Shown: one piece after another, positions 1-11,739 of the stretch
How positions within the stretch are numbered: position 1 is the stretch's first letter
Layout of the letters: each line of letters starts with the position of its first letter
Source of the DNA: Anthopleura xanthogrammica
Taxonomy: Eukaryota; Cnidaria; Anthozoa; Actiniaria; Actiniidae
DNA: 64,000 bases
Reading direction: 5' to 3'
Assembly: GCA_964019055.1 (NCBI GenBank)
Contig: OZ025209.1
Coordinates: 12,756,981 to 12,820,980, forward strand
The notes under the pieces: generated by a model
Seen by the model: only the letters and a program-made list of their open reading frames with translations
The model's database searches: none
Told to the model about the DNA's origin: nothing
Position numbers and translations under genes: made by a program

Positions 1-267
1 TCTTTATTTCGGGTGTCGCGATCGTGGATTGCATTACGCTTACGAAATAACTCACATAGGTATGGCGACGGCGGTGCAAGCCCGTTAATACACTTAAAAG
101 ACATTATTGCGTCTCTATATAACAGATGTTCTTTCACAGTATATAGTTGAACTTTAGTCCTATTTTTCTTAAGTTTTTAAATAAAAAATATATAATGCAT
201 ATGCTTTTAGTAAAGTTTTTTTGGTTGTCGAAACAGCATATTGTTGAATTGAACCATTTAAAACATT

Positions 268-742
268 TAGCATAATCCCGGGGGGGGGGGGGGTACTACC
301 ACCCCAACTTGGGTGGGGGTGTACTGCCAGGTCCTCAAAACCCTGACCCTATCCCAGACCTAGAATTTTGATTTCATATACCCTAACCCAGACTAAACCT
401 AAGAATTGTAAACCCTATCCCAGATGCAAAAAACGGTTATTCAATAGATTTCAATAACTATTTGGCAATTGTTTAATTGAATTTAAATCGTTTTTTTTTT
501 TTGTGCCGGCAGAAAACGTAGCCTACCAGGCTAAAACAACTAAAACATAACCGCCTATCCTAGAAAAAATGTCAAAAAGATACCCTATCCCAGACAAAAA
601 CCTTACCCTTCCCCAGACAAATTGTAAACAAATGATACCCTACCCTAGACCTAAAAGCCAAAAAACCATACCCTATCGGGCGGCACATACCCGTATAGCA
701 AATATAGGGGAGTACCCCCCCCCCCCCCCCCGGAGCATAATA
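268..742. repeat. Repeat bounded by G and C homopolymers, with a CCCTATCCCAGAC motif
   Basis: A G run at about 280-293 and a C run at about 717-732 face each other, next to weakly inverted flanks (ATAATCCCGGGG / CCGGAGCATAAT). Between them ACCCTATCCCAGAC-like motifs recur (350, 414, 583, 636, 671). It looks like a degenerate fold-back element. The remainder of 1-841 holds nothing I can identify. Confidence 0.4.
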
Positions 743-841
743 TATTATGTCTTTCTGGCTTCATAATTAAAAATTGAGTATTTTGAAGTTTTGGTGAAAA
801 ATATTGGATGTAATCTCTGTCATAGTTTCTTTAAGTCAATT

Positions 842-3800
842 TTAATTGAAAAAAGAATAGAGGGCTCCACCAATCTTGGTAACTGCTTTAGTAACAAATG
901 AGCGTGCCATTCCAATCACCACGTCTCCAATCCTTTTAACCATGCAATACAAACTAGATCTTTCTTTACGTGGCAGCACTTGTGTTTTTGGATACATATT
1001 TGTGTAAGTATTCTTAATGGCATTCTTGGCCCCAGACCACGTTCCTGGTCCATTCAGTCGATATTGAGAAGGGGTACAGGGGCCAAAGTAACAGAGGAGA
1101 GCCAGGAAAGGGTCCGTTACCAATAGTTTCCAAAAAGATGGCTTACAACCTATCATCTCAGCTATTTCATCCCTGTATGCGATGCTAGAAACCTTTATTA
1201 GGAATATAAAGAGACAATATGAATACTGACTGTAAATATGTATATAATTGTATGGTCTGCCAACCCAAACACATCCGCCAAACCGATTCTATCAACAAGG
1301 TTTTTTTTTTTGGCTTATGGTGAACCGTTAATGCCGTTTTTGAGATTTTCCCTGCCCTATCCCCTTTAGAGCAGATTACGCGTAAGTGTGATAAGTCACG
1401 ATATACGGCACGGTTCCGGCGCGGCGCGGACACCGCACGGTACAGCACTGATACGGTCACGGCAAGGCGCGTTCCGGCAACAGCTACACCATGTGGACAC
1501 AATAAACTTCTCGTACCTGAATCGTGCATCGTTTTGATTTGATGAACGTGTTTTCCATTTCTCGCTTTTTTTCTTGGATGTCCTTAACCATGGCATCTCT
1601 ACTCGGCAAGTGACACTTGCCTGACATCACCCGCGTTACCCAACGAACTTGCAACTCGATCAAAGGAAACATGGATCCCGAGGACTGCGCTAGACCGATA
1701 AATGATAACGTAGAATGCGGTAAATCTGGAGGATAAACATATTTGAACAAAGATAGCTGGTTATCTTCAGTACTAAGAATGTCTTCACTTAGGAATTTGA
1801 AAACAATTTTGTATCCGGTGCAGAATACGACAGCATCCAAGTTTTCCACTGCGGTGCCATCATCAAAGACGACACCTGTTTCTGTAAAGTGAGAGACGTT
1901 TGGTTTGATTTTGAGCGTCCCATTCGCAACACGGTGTGGAAACTCGTCGCTTATGACTGTTGGTGCATTCAAAATCCCATGCTTGGGGCGAATACCAAAA
2001 TTCTCGTGGTCAAACCTTCCATTTGCCATATTCATGAATTGCGATTCTATCAATTTTGTAGGTAATATTTGGTAGATTCTTCGTTCTTGATAGAAGTCCC
2101 ATGGTAGGCCTCGGCTCGATAAACGAGAGATTACCCAGCCTCCTCTTCGGGTACTGAGGTACGCTTGCGAGGCTTGGTGGCTAAGCTCAGTTGCGATGTC
2201 TGCGGCTGAATTTCCAAATCCTGATAAAGAATTAATTGGATGAGGTTGGGCACGATAGCGTAATTTAAGAACGAGGCCGTAGGCTGCATTACAAATTCAC
2301 TAATTATTTCATAAAAAAGCAAAAGTATCTCAATCACCGTCGCGACCTTTCCGGACATGATAAATCATGTTCCTTGGAACTGGTGGAGAACGTGACTACG
2401 GCATTTGAGACCTTTCATATTTTACGGGCAGGGGGAGTCATTAATAAAAACAGGCTCAAGGGAGAGGGGAGGGCACACAAAAGAATTAGAATTGAAAGGT
2501 GTGTTAATAAACATAAACACCACTTTGGCAATAAACTTCGTTAATGGAATGCACCCTTCTCAAAATTATCTTGAATGTGAGGCTAACATGGAACACAAAA
2601 GAAATGCCACAAATTCCATAAAGAAAAAGTGTGATTTCTTTTCTGTTTCATGTTAGCCTCACATCAAAGATAATTTTGAGAAGGGTGCATTGTTCGGTCA
2701 TCTAACTCATGGATTGAAGTTGCGAACAATGGATGGGCATTTTTTTATGCAACAACGGAAAGAGGGGGTCAGATTTATTGTATGGGTAACCAAGCGAATC
2801 CCACCACCCCCTCCTCCCCCGATAAAAATGAACGTATGAACAACTTCTCGAAATCAGGGCATGCTAGCAACTTATCTTTTCCAAGGCCGTAGCCAGACTG
2901 AAATGTTTACCGAGGCAATCGACTGCTGTAGGTGGCACAGGGAGCCCGGCTTTCCTTTGCCGCATTCAATATTCATTATTCTATAGACGCATCAAGCATT
3001 CCGCGCTACTGCTCTAAGCGCATGCTCAGGGGATTAAAAAGTGAGATGATGTGGTTTAAGATCGGCTTCCTGTTGTTTGGGATCGGTTTACGGTTACACA
3101 AGTCTTAATCAGATCTTTACTGTAAATTGATAGCCGATTAAATTCAAATCAATAACCGTTGGTAACGTGTTCTTTATGGGTTGCCTGTGTTGTTTGAATG
3201 TAACGCACCAGAGCTGGTAACGCACTTTCTATATATAAAGCATTCTTTTGAATGCCTTGTGTAGGTGGGAGCAACTAGGGGGTTGGGGGGCATCCTTCCC
3301 CGAAAAAATTTTGAAATTCAGACCCTCGGAAATGGGATTTCCAGCGTCTTGAGAGGCATTTGCGACATATTCATTGTATTAAAGTTATGTCAATTTTGCA
3401 CATTCTGGCAAAGAAAAAGAAGAGAATTTGTTTTCATTCGAATTAAAGAAAACTAAACAAATAATAATATCTGAAATTTTACCGAGGCAAATACCTCGCT
3501 TGCCTCATCGTAGCTACGGCCCTGTTTTCATTGTTTTTCGGCAATAAATGAAACGAAAAAAACGACTGACAATTGCTCACCTACTACCAGGACCGTCTTG
3601 TTTTCAAATCCACTCGTATCCTTAAACGAATGGCTATGAAGCTGCTGCCCTTGAAATGTTTCCAGTCCAGAAAAATTTGGCAAGGAGGGATACCAATGAT
3701 GCCCAGTACAAACCATGACAGCATCAAAATTCATAGTTTTAACATCTAAGCCTTGAGTATGGTATTTCACTTGCCATTCTCCAGATAAACTGTAATCTTC

Positions 3801-4136
3801 AGTTTTTGTTATGGCAATCACCGTGGTATTGAAGGTGATGTACGGGGAAAGATTGAAACGCGAAGAGTAAAGTTGCAGGTATTCAATAACCTCTTTGTGC
3901 GACATAAAAACTGAGAATCGTTCTGGAACTGGGAAGTCAGAGAAACAAGACATTTCTTTGCTGGTGTTGATCGTAGTCGACCTGTACACCGAACTGTGTC
4001 GTTCATCTTCGGTAAAATTCCACAGACCACCGATTGAGTTTTCTCTCTCGAAGCACACTGGCTCAAGGTTTTCTTCAATGCACGACTTGATGGATGCAAG
4101 ACCACTTGGCCCTGCTCCTATTATCGCCACTCTCAT
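842..4136 (-). CDS. Flavin-containing monooxygenase (FMO), 3 exons, complete
   Basis: Exons (5' to 3'): 4136-3581, 2220-1517, 1192-842. Phases agree (556+704+351 nt) and give 536 aa, close to the roughly 530 aa of animal FMOs. Visible motifs: FAD-binding GAGPSG at residues 7-12; FERENSIGGLW, typical of FMOs; the FMO fingerprint FQGQQLHSHSF at 161-171; NADPH-site VVGFGNSAAD at about 184-193; and CTGY at 319-322. The last exon carries the conserved FGPC/QYRL/GPG stretch. The family oxygenates nucleophilic N or S atoms using FAD, NADPH and O2, usually at the ER membrane; the C-terminus here is mildly hydrophobic. For exon 3 I chose the acceptor before GTTTCTAGC because the nearer AG (before GGATGAAATAG) breaks the frame. 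I cannot name the substrate or subtype. Confidence 0.9.
1370..1485. mobile_element. GGCACGG-rich dispersed element, fragment
   Basis: GC-rich sequence with CACGGTTCCGGCGCGG, then CACTGATACGGTCACGGCAA, in AT-rich surroundings. The same pattern recurs at 18843-18990, 22636-22765 and, inverted, 29880-30078. It sits in the FMO intron between exons 2 and 3. Confidence 0.5.
2548..2691. mobile_element. Short fold-back element in FMO intron 1
   Basis: Inverted repeats of about 45 bp: AATGCACCCTTCTCAAAATT... at the left and its reverse complement ending at 2691, around a 55-bp loop. MITE-like, with no coding capacity. Confidence 0.65.
2883..3523. mobile_element. Fold-back element with GGCCGTAGC termini in FMO intron 1
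   Basis: The left end carries AGGCCGTAGCCAGAC and TACCGAGGCAA; the right end carries TACCGAGGCAA again and CGTAGCTACGGCCCT, which mirrors the left terminus. About 640 bp, no ORF recognised. Confidence 0.45.
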
Positions 4137-6134
4137 TCTTGGCAGTAACTTAACAACACCTTTTTAGCCGTTTTTTCAACTAAGATAGTAGTTTGTTTAA
4201 ACTGACAAAATTCAGTTCTCGAGATTCATCTTTTAAAGCGTACGTTTTCTAAATCCTTGTGGAAATTTCCAGTCGTCATTTCCTCTTATTTCTGATTCCT
4301 CGTGGCGTATCAGTTTTTTGTTCACTCACGACTTGAAGGCCCACCGCAGTTTTGCTTCAAATGCACATGGTCCTTTCTATTTCATATCCTTTACTTATAT
4401 CCTGTAATTGTCATATTAGTCTCCTACGCAGCAGCAAAGAGTTCTGTTGTCTGGGAGCGTTGCGTGACGACACTACTGAGAGGTATCATTTAATTCTATC
4501 CTTAATCCGTAAGCATGGCCCTACTGTACGTGCAATACAATTAATGGACATCCTACGCTCCAGTTGTTTTTCACTAAAAAGTTCAAACAATATTCTGTAA
4601 CATTTTAATGCATTAGGTTTGGGACTCGGATTCACACCTGAAAAAGCTTAAAAAGTACAACGAAATTGTAATCAAAGTAAGACTGAAGTACGACTTTGAA
4701 TCCATGTCTGAGGCTTGCGACAAAATTAGGGTACAGACAATATATAGCCGATGGTTGAAATAGATTGAAACAAATAGTAATATGTAGTTCCCGAGTGAGT
4801 TGTGTGCAGCTAAAACAGACCTCTCTAACAGACCGACCTAACATGAATAGTACTCTCTGGTCACGCTACTTTTCGCACTCTATTAACACGCAATAAAATC
4901 ACGAAGTTCGCTTTAGTCACGCCAACCTCATGCACCTCAAACAAGGTTCTTCCTTTGTGCGATTTAAAAGGGAATGTATGGGAATACTAAACGTGGACGT
5001 GGGCACGTTTTTTTCTTGTTTTTGGCTTTCGTCGATCAAATTTCTAATGTCAACGAAACTCAAACGTCTGGTCGTTATAGGTCACAGAAACACGAAAAAG
5101 CCTTATGATAACACGAGCATTACTCATCAAGTGGCTACTAGCTATAGTTCTGATGAACAAAGACTATTGATAATCAATCAAGCCACATTAGAAGGTCGTT
5201 ATTCTAAGCTGGGGGTCAATAACAGATACACTGATGCTTAACGATCATTGTTTTTGATCAGTCATCCAAAAATATTCGAAATCATCTCTTTCCTTCCGTT
5301 GTTTTTATGCCTTAATCTTCTCAGTTCAAGAAGTTGTACTTTTAGTCGTTCTGTTGACACGGAACTGTGCTATTCAGACAAAAATCCAAACGCCAAATGA
5401 AAGAGACGGTTTTGTGTAAATGTTATGAACTGGTCAAATTTTTGAACGAAAAAAAACAAAACGTCCGGTAACATGTAAGACCAGCCTCAAAATAAGGTTT
5501 GTCCATATTTCCATGAGGGGGTATATGTAGTGAACCGTGTTTGAAGTAATTGACTTATTTAATGGAAGATTAAACAGGATTATTCACAATACAATTATGA
5601 TTGTCAGTTGAGCCCATCAAGAGATATTGTCTTCCTATCAAATCGTTATCATAGCGGAGCACCATACTAAAGGAAAATGGTAATCCATCGAGTTGATTTT
5701 TCATGGCTTGATTACGTCATTCTATTGTCCGTACGGCGTGTACCACTATGCACAGGGTTCCCGCGCGCTTTGCTTACTCGCAAATGCACAGAAAAATCTC
5801 AATAATGTAGTCAAAGATGGTTCAAGAAGTATTTTTTCTTATTTTTCCAAAGCGAAAAATACGTTTTATCGAAGTCATGTCTGTCTTAAAGTCAACAAAC
5901 ACAGTTTTTTTACTTTAGCGATTTGCTAAAGAAGATTCTTAAAGGGGGACTAGTACGAAGATCGCTCAAAATTTTATTCGGCTGAAACTTTCTTGGAATA
6001 ATGTTTCAGGGTCTAATAAACACTGGTTAAATTTTTTCTTGATATTCCAATGGGAAGTGCTATATTTTTACGAATTTTTAACGGAGTCTGTGATGTCATT
6101 TACTCAACAACAAACAGAACGTTCTTCAAGTAGA
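4137..6134. other. Spacer between FMO start and MVK end
   Basis: About 2 kb without a recognisable gene. Short frames here have no splice support or family resemblance. It holds the FMO promoter and the MVK 3' UTR region. GTTGCGTGACGACAC at 4460-4475 is shared with 27413-27427, so it is a piece of a dispersed element. Confidence 0.5.
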
Positions 6135-9100
6135 TTATTCCTGTGAACTAACGCACTCATGAACCAGTAATCCATGGCTTCCCAACGTTGTTCTCCAAAC
6201 CTGAAAGCCTTCTTCTTTGCTTAGGAGCTTGCACAACTTGGATACATCATCGTCATTTGTTCCTAAAACAGTTAAATACGATATAATTACGATATGTGAG
6301 TTATTTGTGTTAGGCATCAGTGAAAAATTGAATGATTGCTCATCATTATCATCATCATCATCATCACCACCATAAAATATCTGATCATCATCACCATTAG
6401 TGTTATCATGATTATAAATCATTTTCATCAATCACCATGAACGATCATCATCATCATCATCATCATCACCATCGTCATCGTCGTCGTCGTCACCACCACC
6501 AATATCATCGTCATCATCATCATCGTAGTCGTCTTCAACATCATCATCACTATCATCATTCATCATACCTTCACTAATCATAGTGATAGCACAGCCTCCA
6601 CCACCAGCACCGGTCAACTTGGAATGCAGATTGAACTTGGCAGTAACTTCGCACAGCCGATCCAAGGCGTGGTGACTGACACCCATAACAACTAACAGCT
6701 GTTGATTCATGTCAATCAATGTCTGGTAAATGAACAAATGGACAGAACGTTATCCCATGTAAAGATAAGAGTATTACTAAAGTTAATATACCTCTTTTAC
6801 TTCGGTGTAATGTCTTCCCATTTCAGACTACAAGTCATTCCCTAGAGTATCATATCTTTGTTTAACGGTTGTGCATGTGACGACACATGAATATGGATAC
6901 AATTCAAACAAAGAATATTATTCTCAAGAGAATGAAACGTATTCTGAAATGGGAAAACATTACACAATTCATCCTTTTCTTTGGGGGGGGGGGGGGGGGG
7001 GGATCCTACGAGACTCTTCCTCTCTAGAAAGTTCACCAAAAGGTGCCTTTTATAAATCATACTTGTCTAAGGAAGCCAAATTTTTGGATTCCAGAATCCA
7101 AGACCCAGCTGAGTTTCTTAGATTTCTAAAAACTTTCCAAGAGGATGTTAACAGCATGAACGAGACTACGCAGGTCTAATACAGGTACTAGACACTAATT
7201 CCATTGTTTTCTTTGGTTTTACTTTGACTCACTAATCATACAACCCTTTGTTTCATGAGCCACGTAAAATAATGACCAGTAGCTATTATTAGTCGGTTTG
7301 AATAACACAGTTGGAAACACTTTGCAAAAACTGGGAGGAGCAGGAAGTGGAAAAGGAAGGTTAGGACTATTTTGACTTCTATTCACAGAAGAAAATATAA
7401 CCTACCCACCTCAAGTTTATTGAAGCTGATTTTTCTGTCAGAACTTTGACCTATTGACATGTCTATATAGAGAGAACATGGGAAAATTGAGATTCTAAAA
7501 TGTTAACAAACCCTGAAACAACCTCTGGGCTGATCAAAGTCAGGGCATGGCTAACTCACAGATCAAACCCTGAAACAACCTCTGGGCTGATCTAAGTCAG
7601 GGCATGGCTAACTCACAGATCAAACCCTGAAACAACCTCTGGGCTGATCAAAGTCAGGACATGGCTAACTCACAGATCAAACCCTGAAACAACCTCTGGG
7701 TTGATCAAAGTCAGGACACAGCTGACTCACAGATCAAATTAGGTTCTATATATGGATGGAGGAAAACTGGAGAATGCAGAGAAAACCATCAACTCAAGAG
7801 AGAGACCCAACAAACTCTACTAACATGTGATGTTACAGATGGCTGATCAGGGGTGTAGCCAGGGGAAGGGCTCAACTCATCCTGTTGGCAGATTTTTTAG
7901 CCCTCTTGATAACAAAGAAATTAGCCTATCACACACAAGTGACAGAGCATTAAGCGTCACAATTTCTAAGTTGATCAGCCACATAATACTGAGTTTGTGC
8001 AACTTACTGATGCTCTGGACAAGAGTTTTGCTCCCCCCCCCCCCCCCCAAGGGAAAATCCTTTCTGTGCCCCTGCAGATGACAGATTTCCTCCTCAACTG
8101 CTTATTTCTAACTACTCACTTTGTTGGTGATGTAATGTCTTTAAGATCTTCAGCCCTTCATTTGTAATGCCACCTACTGCATCAAATAATGGTGCATAAA
8201 TTAAGGGAAACTGAAAAGAAAAAAGTTTAATAGTTATGGTAGATCTTACATACGTCGAATAATAGGGACGTGCATGAAAATTGTTTAATTCATAATTTTT
8301 GTAACAAGTCTATTTGGCTACAATTTGGATTACTATATCGTTTCCATTTCTGTTTTTTTCTTCAAAATTCCAGGTTAAACGAAAAACACAAGTTCTAAGA
8401 GTCACCATACCTCTTTATACCTTTCTTTTAAGCCAGAAACCATTTTTCCAGTTCTTCTTGGAATTTTTGTGTCCACTAGCAAAATCTGCAATGTTGGAAA
8501 GCTAAAAAATAGAATAATGAGATAAAATTGTGAATTGTAAAAACGTTTTGTGTGCACTAGCAAAATTTGCAATGTTGGAAAGCTAAAAAATAGAATTATG
8601 AGATAAAATTGTGAATTGTAAAGACCTGCTTGATAATTGGAATATTAATAAGTGTTTTTCTTGCCAACCTCTTCCTTCTCATCTTCACCATTTTCCATAC
8701 ATCGGTTTACTGGTCACAGACAAAGCATTCAATCAAGACTCAACGTAGTTTCAAAGGATTATTCAAATTTGAACCTTGCAGCCTTGACAGAATGCTTTGT
8801 GTTTGATCAGTGAACCGATGTATGGAAAGTGGTGGATCCCCTTGCCATAAGTGTCTTCTACTGGCACACAGATGACAGTAATAGACCTCCTATCTTGGGT
8901 GTAATGTTTTCCCATTTCAGACCATGTGTCATTCCCTAGAGTATCATTTCTTTGTTTGACAGTTGCGCATGAGAACTGAAGACACATGAATATGGATAGA
9001 ACTCAAATAAATAATTTTGTTCCTAAGGAAATGACACAGTTTGAAATTAGAGCAAAAAGAAACACCCAAGGTACACTGTAAGAGGTCTATTGATCATGCC

Positions 9101-11441
9101 ATCTAAATGCCCATAAAATAAAATAAATAAATCACTTTTTTATAGTGGGATACAAATTTAGCATCAGACACACCCCTTCTTACCTTTCAAGATGTGTTAT
9201 CTCTCCATTTAGAAATTGAAGGGCTCCACCTAAAATTTACAAAAAATGTCAACGACATGGTTACCAGTTACTTTGCACCCACTGCCTTTTCTCACAAATT
9301 GTTTTGCACAAAATATAAAACAAAATCATGGGCTGGATTGAATGCAATTTAAGCTTGATAGGTGATGCAAAATTGCACCACTGTGTGCATAATATTAGAT
9401 AACCTGCACCAATCATTGTGGGATTGAATGGGATAAGCATTAAGACTGCAATTATGCATGTAAAATTGCACCATATTGTGCACATAATAATATTACAGTA
9501 TATGCCCTGCACTAATCATTGCTGTAAAGTGCATTCATATGGAAAAAAAAATTCCGATCCTAAGGATAACACTTTGGAATCAAGTTCTACTCACCAAATG
9601 TGCTGATAGAATTATCAATCCCAGATGGGGATCCATGCATCAGCTTTTCTGCTTCAAATGCCCAGTCACATACTAATTTTAAAGTTTCTGGTAACAAAAC
9701 ATATTCATCAGAGGTCATTAGCCTTGCCCTTTTACTTTCTGGTTTTTGGCCATCTTCTTTTTGCTCCTGTTCTTGTTCCTGATAAGTTGTATTTTTATCT
9801 TTGGTTTGGGAAGAGATGGAGATTGAGCCAACGGCGAGAAGCATAGAAGTGACGAGACATATGCTGTATGAAGCAGAAGAACCAAGCCCTGCTCCAATTG
9901 GAAGGTTGGATGAGACATCAACATCTATCGCTAGAAACCTGACAATCAAAATGTTAGAAAATTACAATTATGAATAAATCAACAGTTCTACTCAGTGTAC
10001 TTGTAGAATGTGATGGTGTAGAAAAGATTTTCCCTGATAGGGTTTACATACTTTAATGCACTGACCTCAGCCAATGATCCTACTCTCTCTTATTCTTCCA
10101 CAAAACACCTCCATGTAACAGTTAAAGGTGCAGTAATATGAGCAACAAAATAATGCAGCTTGTTGCACAACAATGTTGCATTGCAAGTTGTATTAATAGT
10201 GATCGAATGTGGCTCGTATTACCGCCCCATGGAACAACAAATTTGTTTGTGCGACTTCATTACAGAAGTAAAAGCAGAGAAATTTGTTGCATCTCCTTTC
10301 ATATACCTTTGCCTGAACATTAAATTAAAGTTATCCCTTTCATATGCCATAATTTTGGAGTAGACTGGGCATGAATACCCAACATCGTGTAAAATGGCAT
10401 GCAAGCTCAATTTCATTTCCTTGAATAGTAATTTTAGCTTCCTCTTCCTTTTCTATACCTAAACTCCCGAATCCCTGACCCTTTTCTATACCAAAACTCA
10501 CAAATTCCCAGCCTTTTTCTATATCTCTGGCCTGAAAAAGGTTCCCCTTTCAGGCAGAGCACCCCAGTATAGTCAACTATAGGGAGTAACCCCCCCCCCC
10601 GGTAGGGACACCCTGGAATGGCTTCAATCAGCCTGTATTACCTAACAGTTTGACATTGTTTTGTAATGTAATAAAGAATAATGAAAAGAAATTTTAAAAA
10701 TACCCTGGAAGTCCCCAAAATCCCTAAATAAATTTTAAATTTTTACCTACATGTATACAAGACCAATACCTTTTATTTTCATGCATGAAGCTAGCAACAT
10801 AGTATAAAAACACCTTAGCAGCATCTTTCACCGATTCCACCTCCAGCTTATAATGCTTTTCAATGAGTCGACTAATGGCATCCAAGCAGCTTTGGTCAGG
10901 AGGGATAGGTTCATCAAGTCTTCTATTGTCACTAAAGATTATCTCTGGGAAGGTTTTTCGAAGTTCTTCCAAACTCCATTCTAATTTTTTGTTTAGTTTC
11001 TGTAGGTGTAGAGTGATACTTTGTCTCCTTGAATGACTGATTGTAACTGTTGTTCTAAGTCCTATGCTTGCTGCTATGGCAGGCTGCAAGGAAAGGATTT
11101 GATGATTTGAGCTTTCGCAAACTTTGTCTGCACGTTTTTCCAACATACTGTAATCATTTGACTCTCTTGGGAATGATTGCAAACTATCAATATATTGTTT
11201 ATCTTTTGAGGACCTCCTATCATGCTGACTTGATAGTTAGGAACTTTTTTTGATGCACATACATGTATTTTCATAAAATCACAGTATTCCATTCTAGGAC
11301 GTCTTCTAGCTAGGACTCGACTATAAGCTAGCTCCTCTACCATTCTACAAACCGATGCCTTACCTTTCCATATACGACAGCATGTTCTCCATAAAGAATG
11401 ACTTTTCCTGGTGCACTAACAACTACATGGTAAGCTTTCAT
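6135..11441 (-). CDS. MVK: Mevalonate kinase, 9 exons, complete
   Basis: Exons: 11441-11364, 11083-10770, 9938-9595, 9229-9184, 8501-8411, 8210-8120, 7450-7410, 6722-6569, 6262-6135. All phases agree and give 428 aa. This GHMP kinase phosphorylates mevalonate with ATP in the isoprenoid/sterol pathway. Three family motifs are present: SAPGKVILYGEHAVVYGK near the N-terminus (Lys13, same position as the human enzyme), NLPIGAGLGSSASYS at about 142-156, and KLTGAGGGGCAIT at about 370-382. The likely catalytic Asp is in GSPSGIDNSIS (D239). An insertion rich in Q, E and K follows the GLGSS helix and makes it longer than the roughly 396-aa human protein. Exon 5 uses the GAG donor before GTATGG; the nearer GTATAA donor gives the wrong phase. 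The start codon lies about 300 bp from the divergent GPCR. Confidence 0.95.
6340..6560. repeat. (ATC)n/(GAT)n trinucleotide repeat in MVK intron 8
   Basis: Imperfect ATC/GTC triplets fill most of this stretch. It starts directly inside the donor of MVK exon 8 (exon end 6569) and stays open in the MVK frame as Asp codons (see findings). Confidence 0.85.
6811..6970. mobile_element. MITE family A copy 1 (TTTCAGACYACRYGTCATTC)
   Basis: Imperfect palindrome: CCCATTTCAGACTACAAGTC at the left, GTATTCTGAAATGGGAAAAC at the right, with TTTGTTTAAC and CAAACAAAG inner arms. Further copies lie at 8899, 19850, 26385 and 27825. A G run follows the right end. Confidence 0.65.
7508..7738 (+). repeat. 57-bp tandem repeat, four copies (MVK intron)
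   Basis: Units start at 7508, 7565, 7622 and 7679 with AAACCCTGAAACAACCTCTG and CAGGGCATGGCTAACTCACA. The same unit appears, singly or doubled, at about 22330-22410 and, inverted, at 36800-36935 and 39730-39830. Confidence 0.9.
7739..7832. mobile_element. SINE-like fragment
   Basis: GGAGGAAAACTGGAGAATGC, then AGAGAAAACCATCAACTC and CAACAAACTCTACT. Closely related pieces lie at 23640-23690 (GGAGGAAAACCGGAG), 25985-26080 (inverted) and 47175-47308. Likely the tail of a dispersed short interspersed element. Confidence 0.5.
8465..8626 (-). repeat. 81-bp tandem duplication covering MVK exon 5 acceptor
   Basis: Copy 1 is 8465-8545 and copy 2 is 8546-8626, nearly identical. Each contains the first 37 nt of exon 5 and its TTTTTTAG acceptor. 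The copy further upstream in the gene (8546-8582) encodes SFPTLQILLVHTK versus SFPTLQILLVDTK in the assigned exon. Confidence 0.9.
8899..9055. mobile_element. MITE family A copy 2
   Basis: TTTCCCATTTCAGACCATGT at the left, with CATTCCCTAGAGTATCATTTC and ACACATGAATATGGAT in the centre. The right arm is diverged (AATGACACAGTTTGAAATTAG). Confidence 0.6.
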
Positions 11442-11739
11442 CAGGAAGAAATAAAATAAAAGGGGAAAAGGGATGGAAACTGCTTCAAAATCTCTGATTT
11501 ATATAAAAGTCTGTCCCTAAAGTTTACATTCGATGGATAGACTGGGACCTAGTCACAGGGAGCCCAATAAAGAACTAGTCCTCAGTCCTCGCGCTAGTTT
11601 AGCCATAGACGCTTTACTTCCGGGTTCTTGTCGAGAAATTGAAAGGCGCTGTTTCCGTACTTTAAAAACCCCGCGAATATCGTGGCACTTTTCGTAGTTG
11701 GTGTAAACATTACATAAGAGAAGGACGAGAAGTTCGTCT
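11442..11739. promoter_or_regulatory. Shared divergent upstream region of MVK and the GPCR
   Basis: 298 bp separate the mevalonate kinase start codon (minus) from the GPCR start codon (plus). Both promoters or 5' UTRs must lie here or in unseen upstream exons. I see no clear TATA box at a fixed position. Whether the two genes are co-regulated is inference. Confidence 0.4.

Noticed and set aside
1173..1192. Nearer acceptor for FMO exon 3, before GGATGAAATAG
   Set aside because: It breaks the reading frame. The acceptor 20 bases upstream restores phase and the expected length, so a frameshifted pseudogene is not needed.
6871..7179. Plus-strand 102-aa frame with YKSYLSKEAKFLDSRIQD
   Set aside because: Begins inside a MITE and crosses a G run in an MVK intron; no splice sites or family resemblance that I could support.
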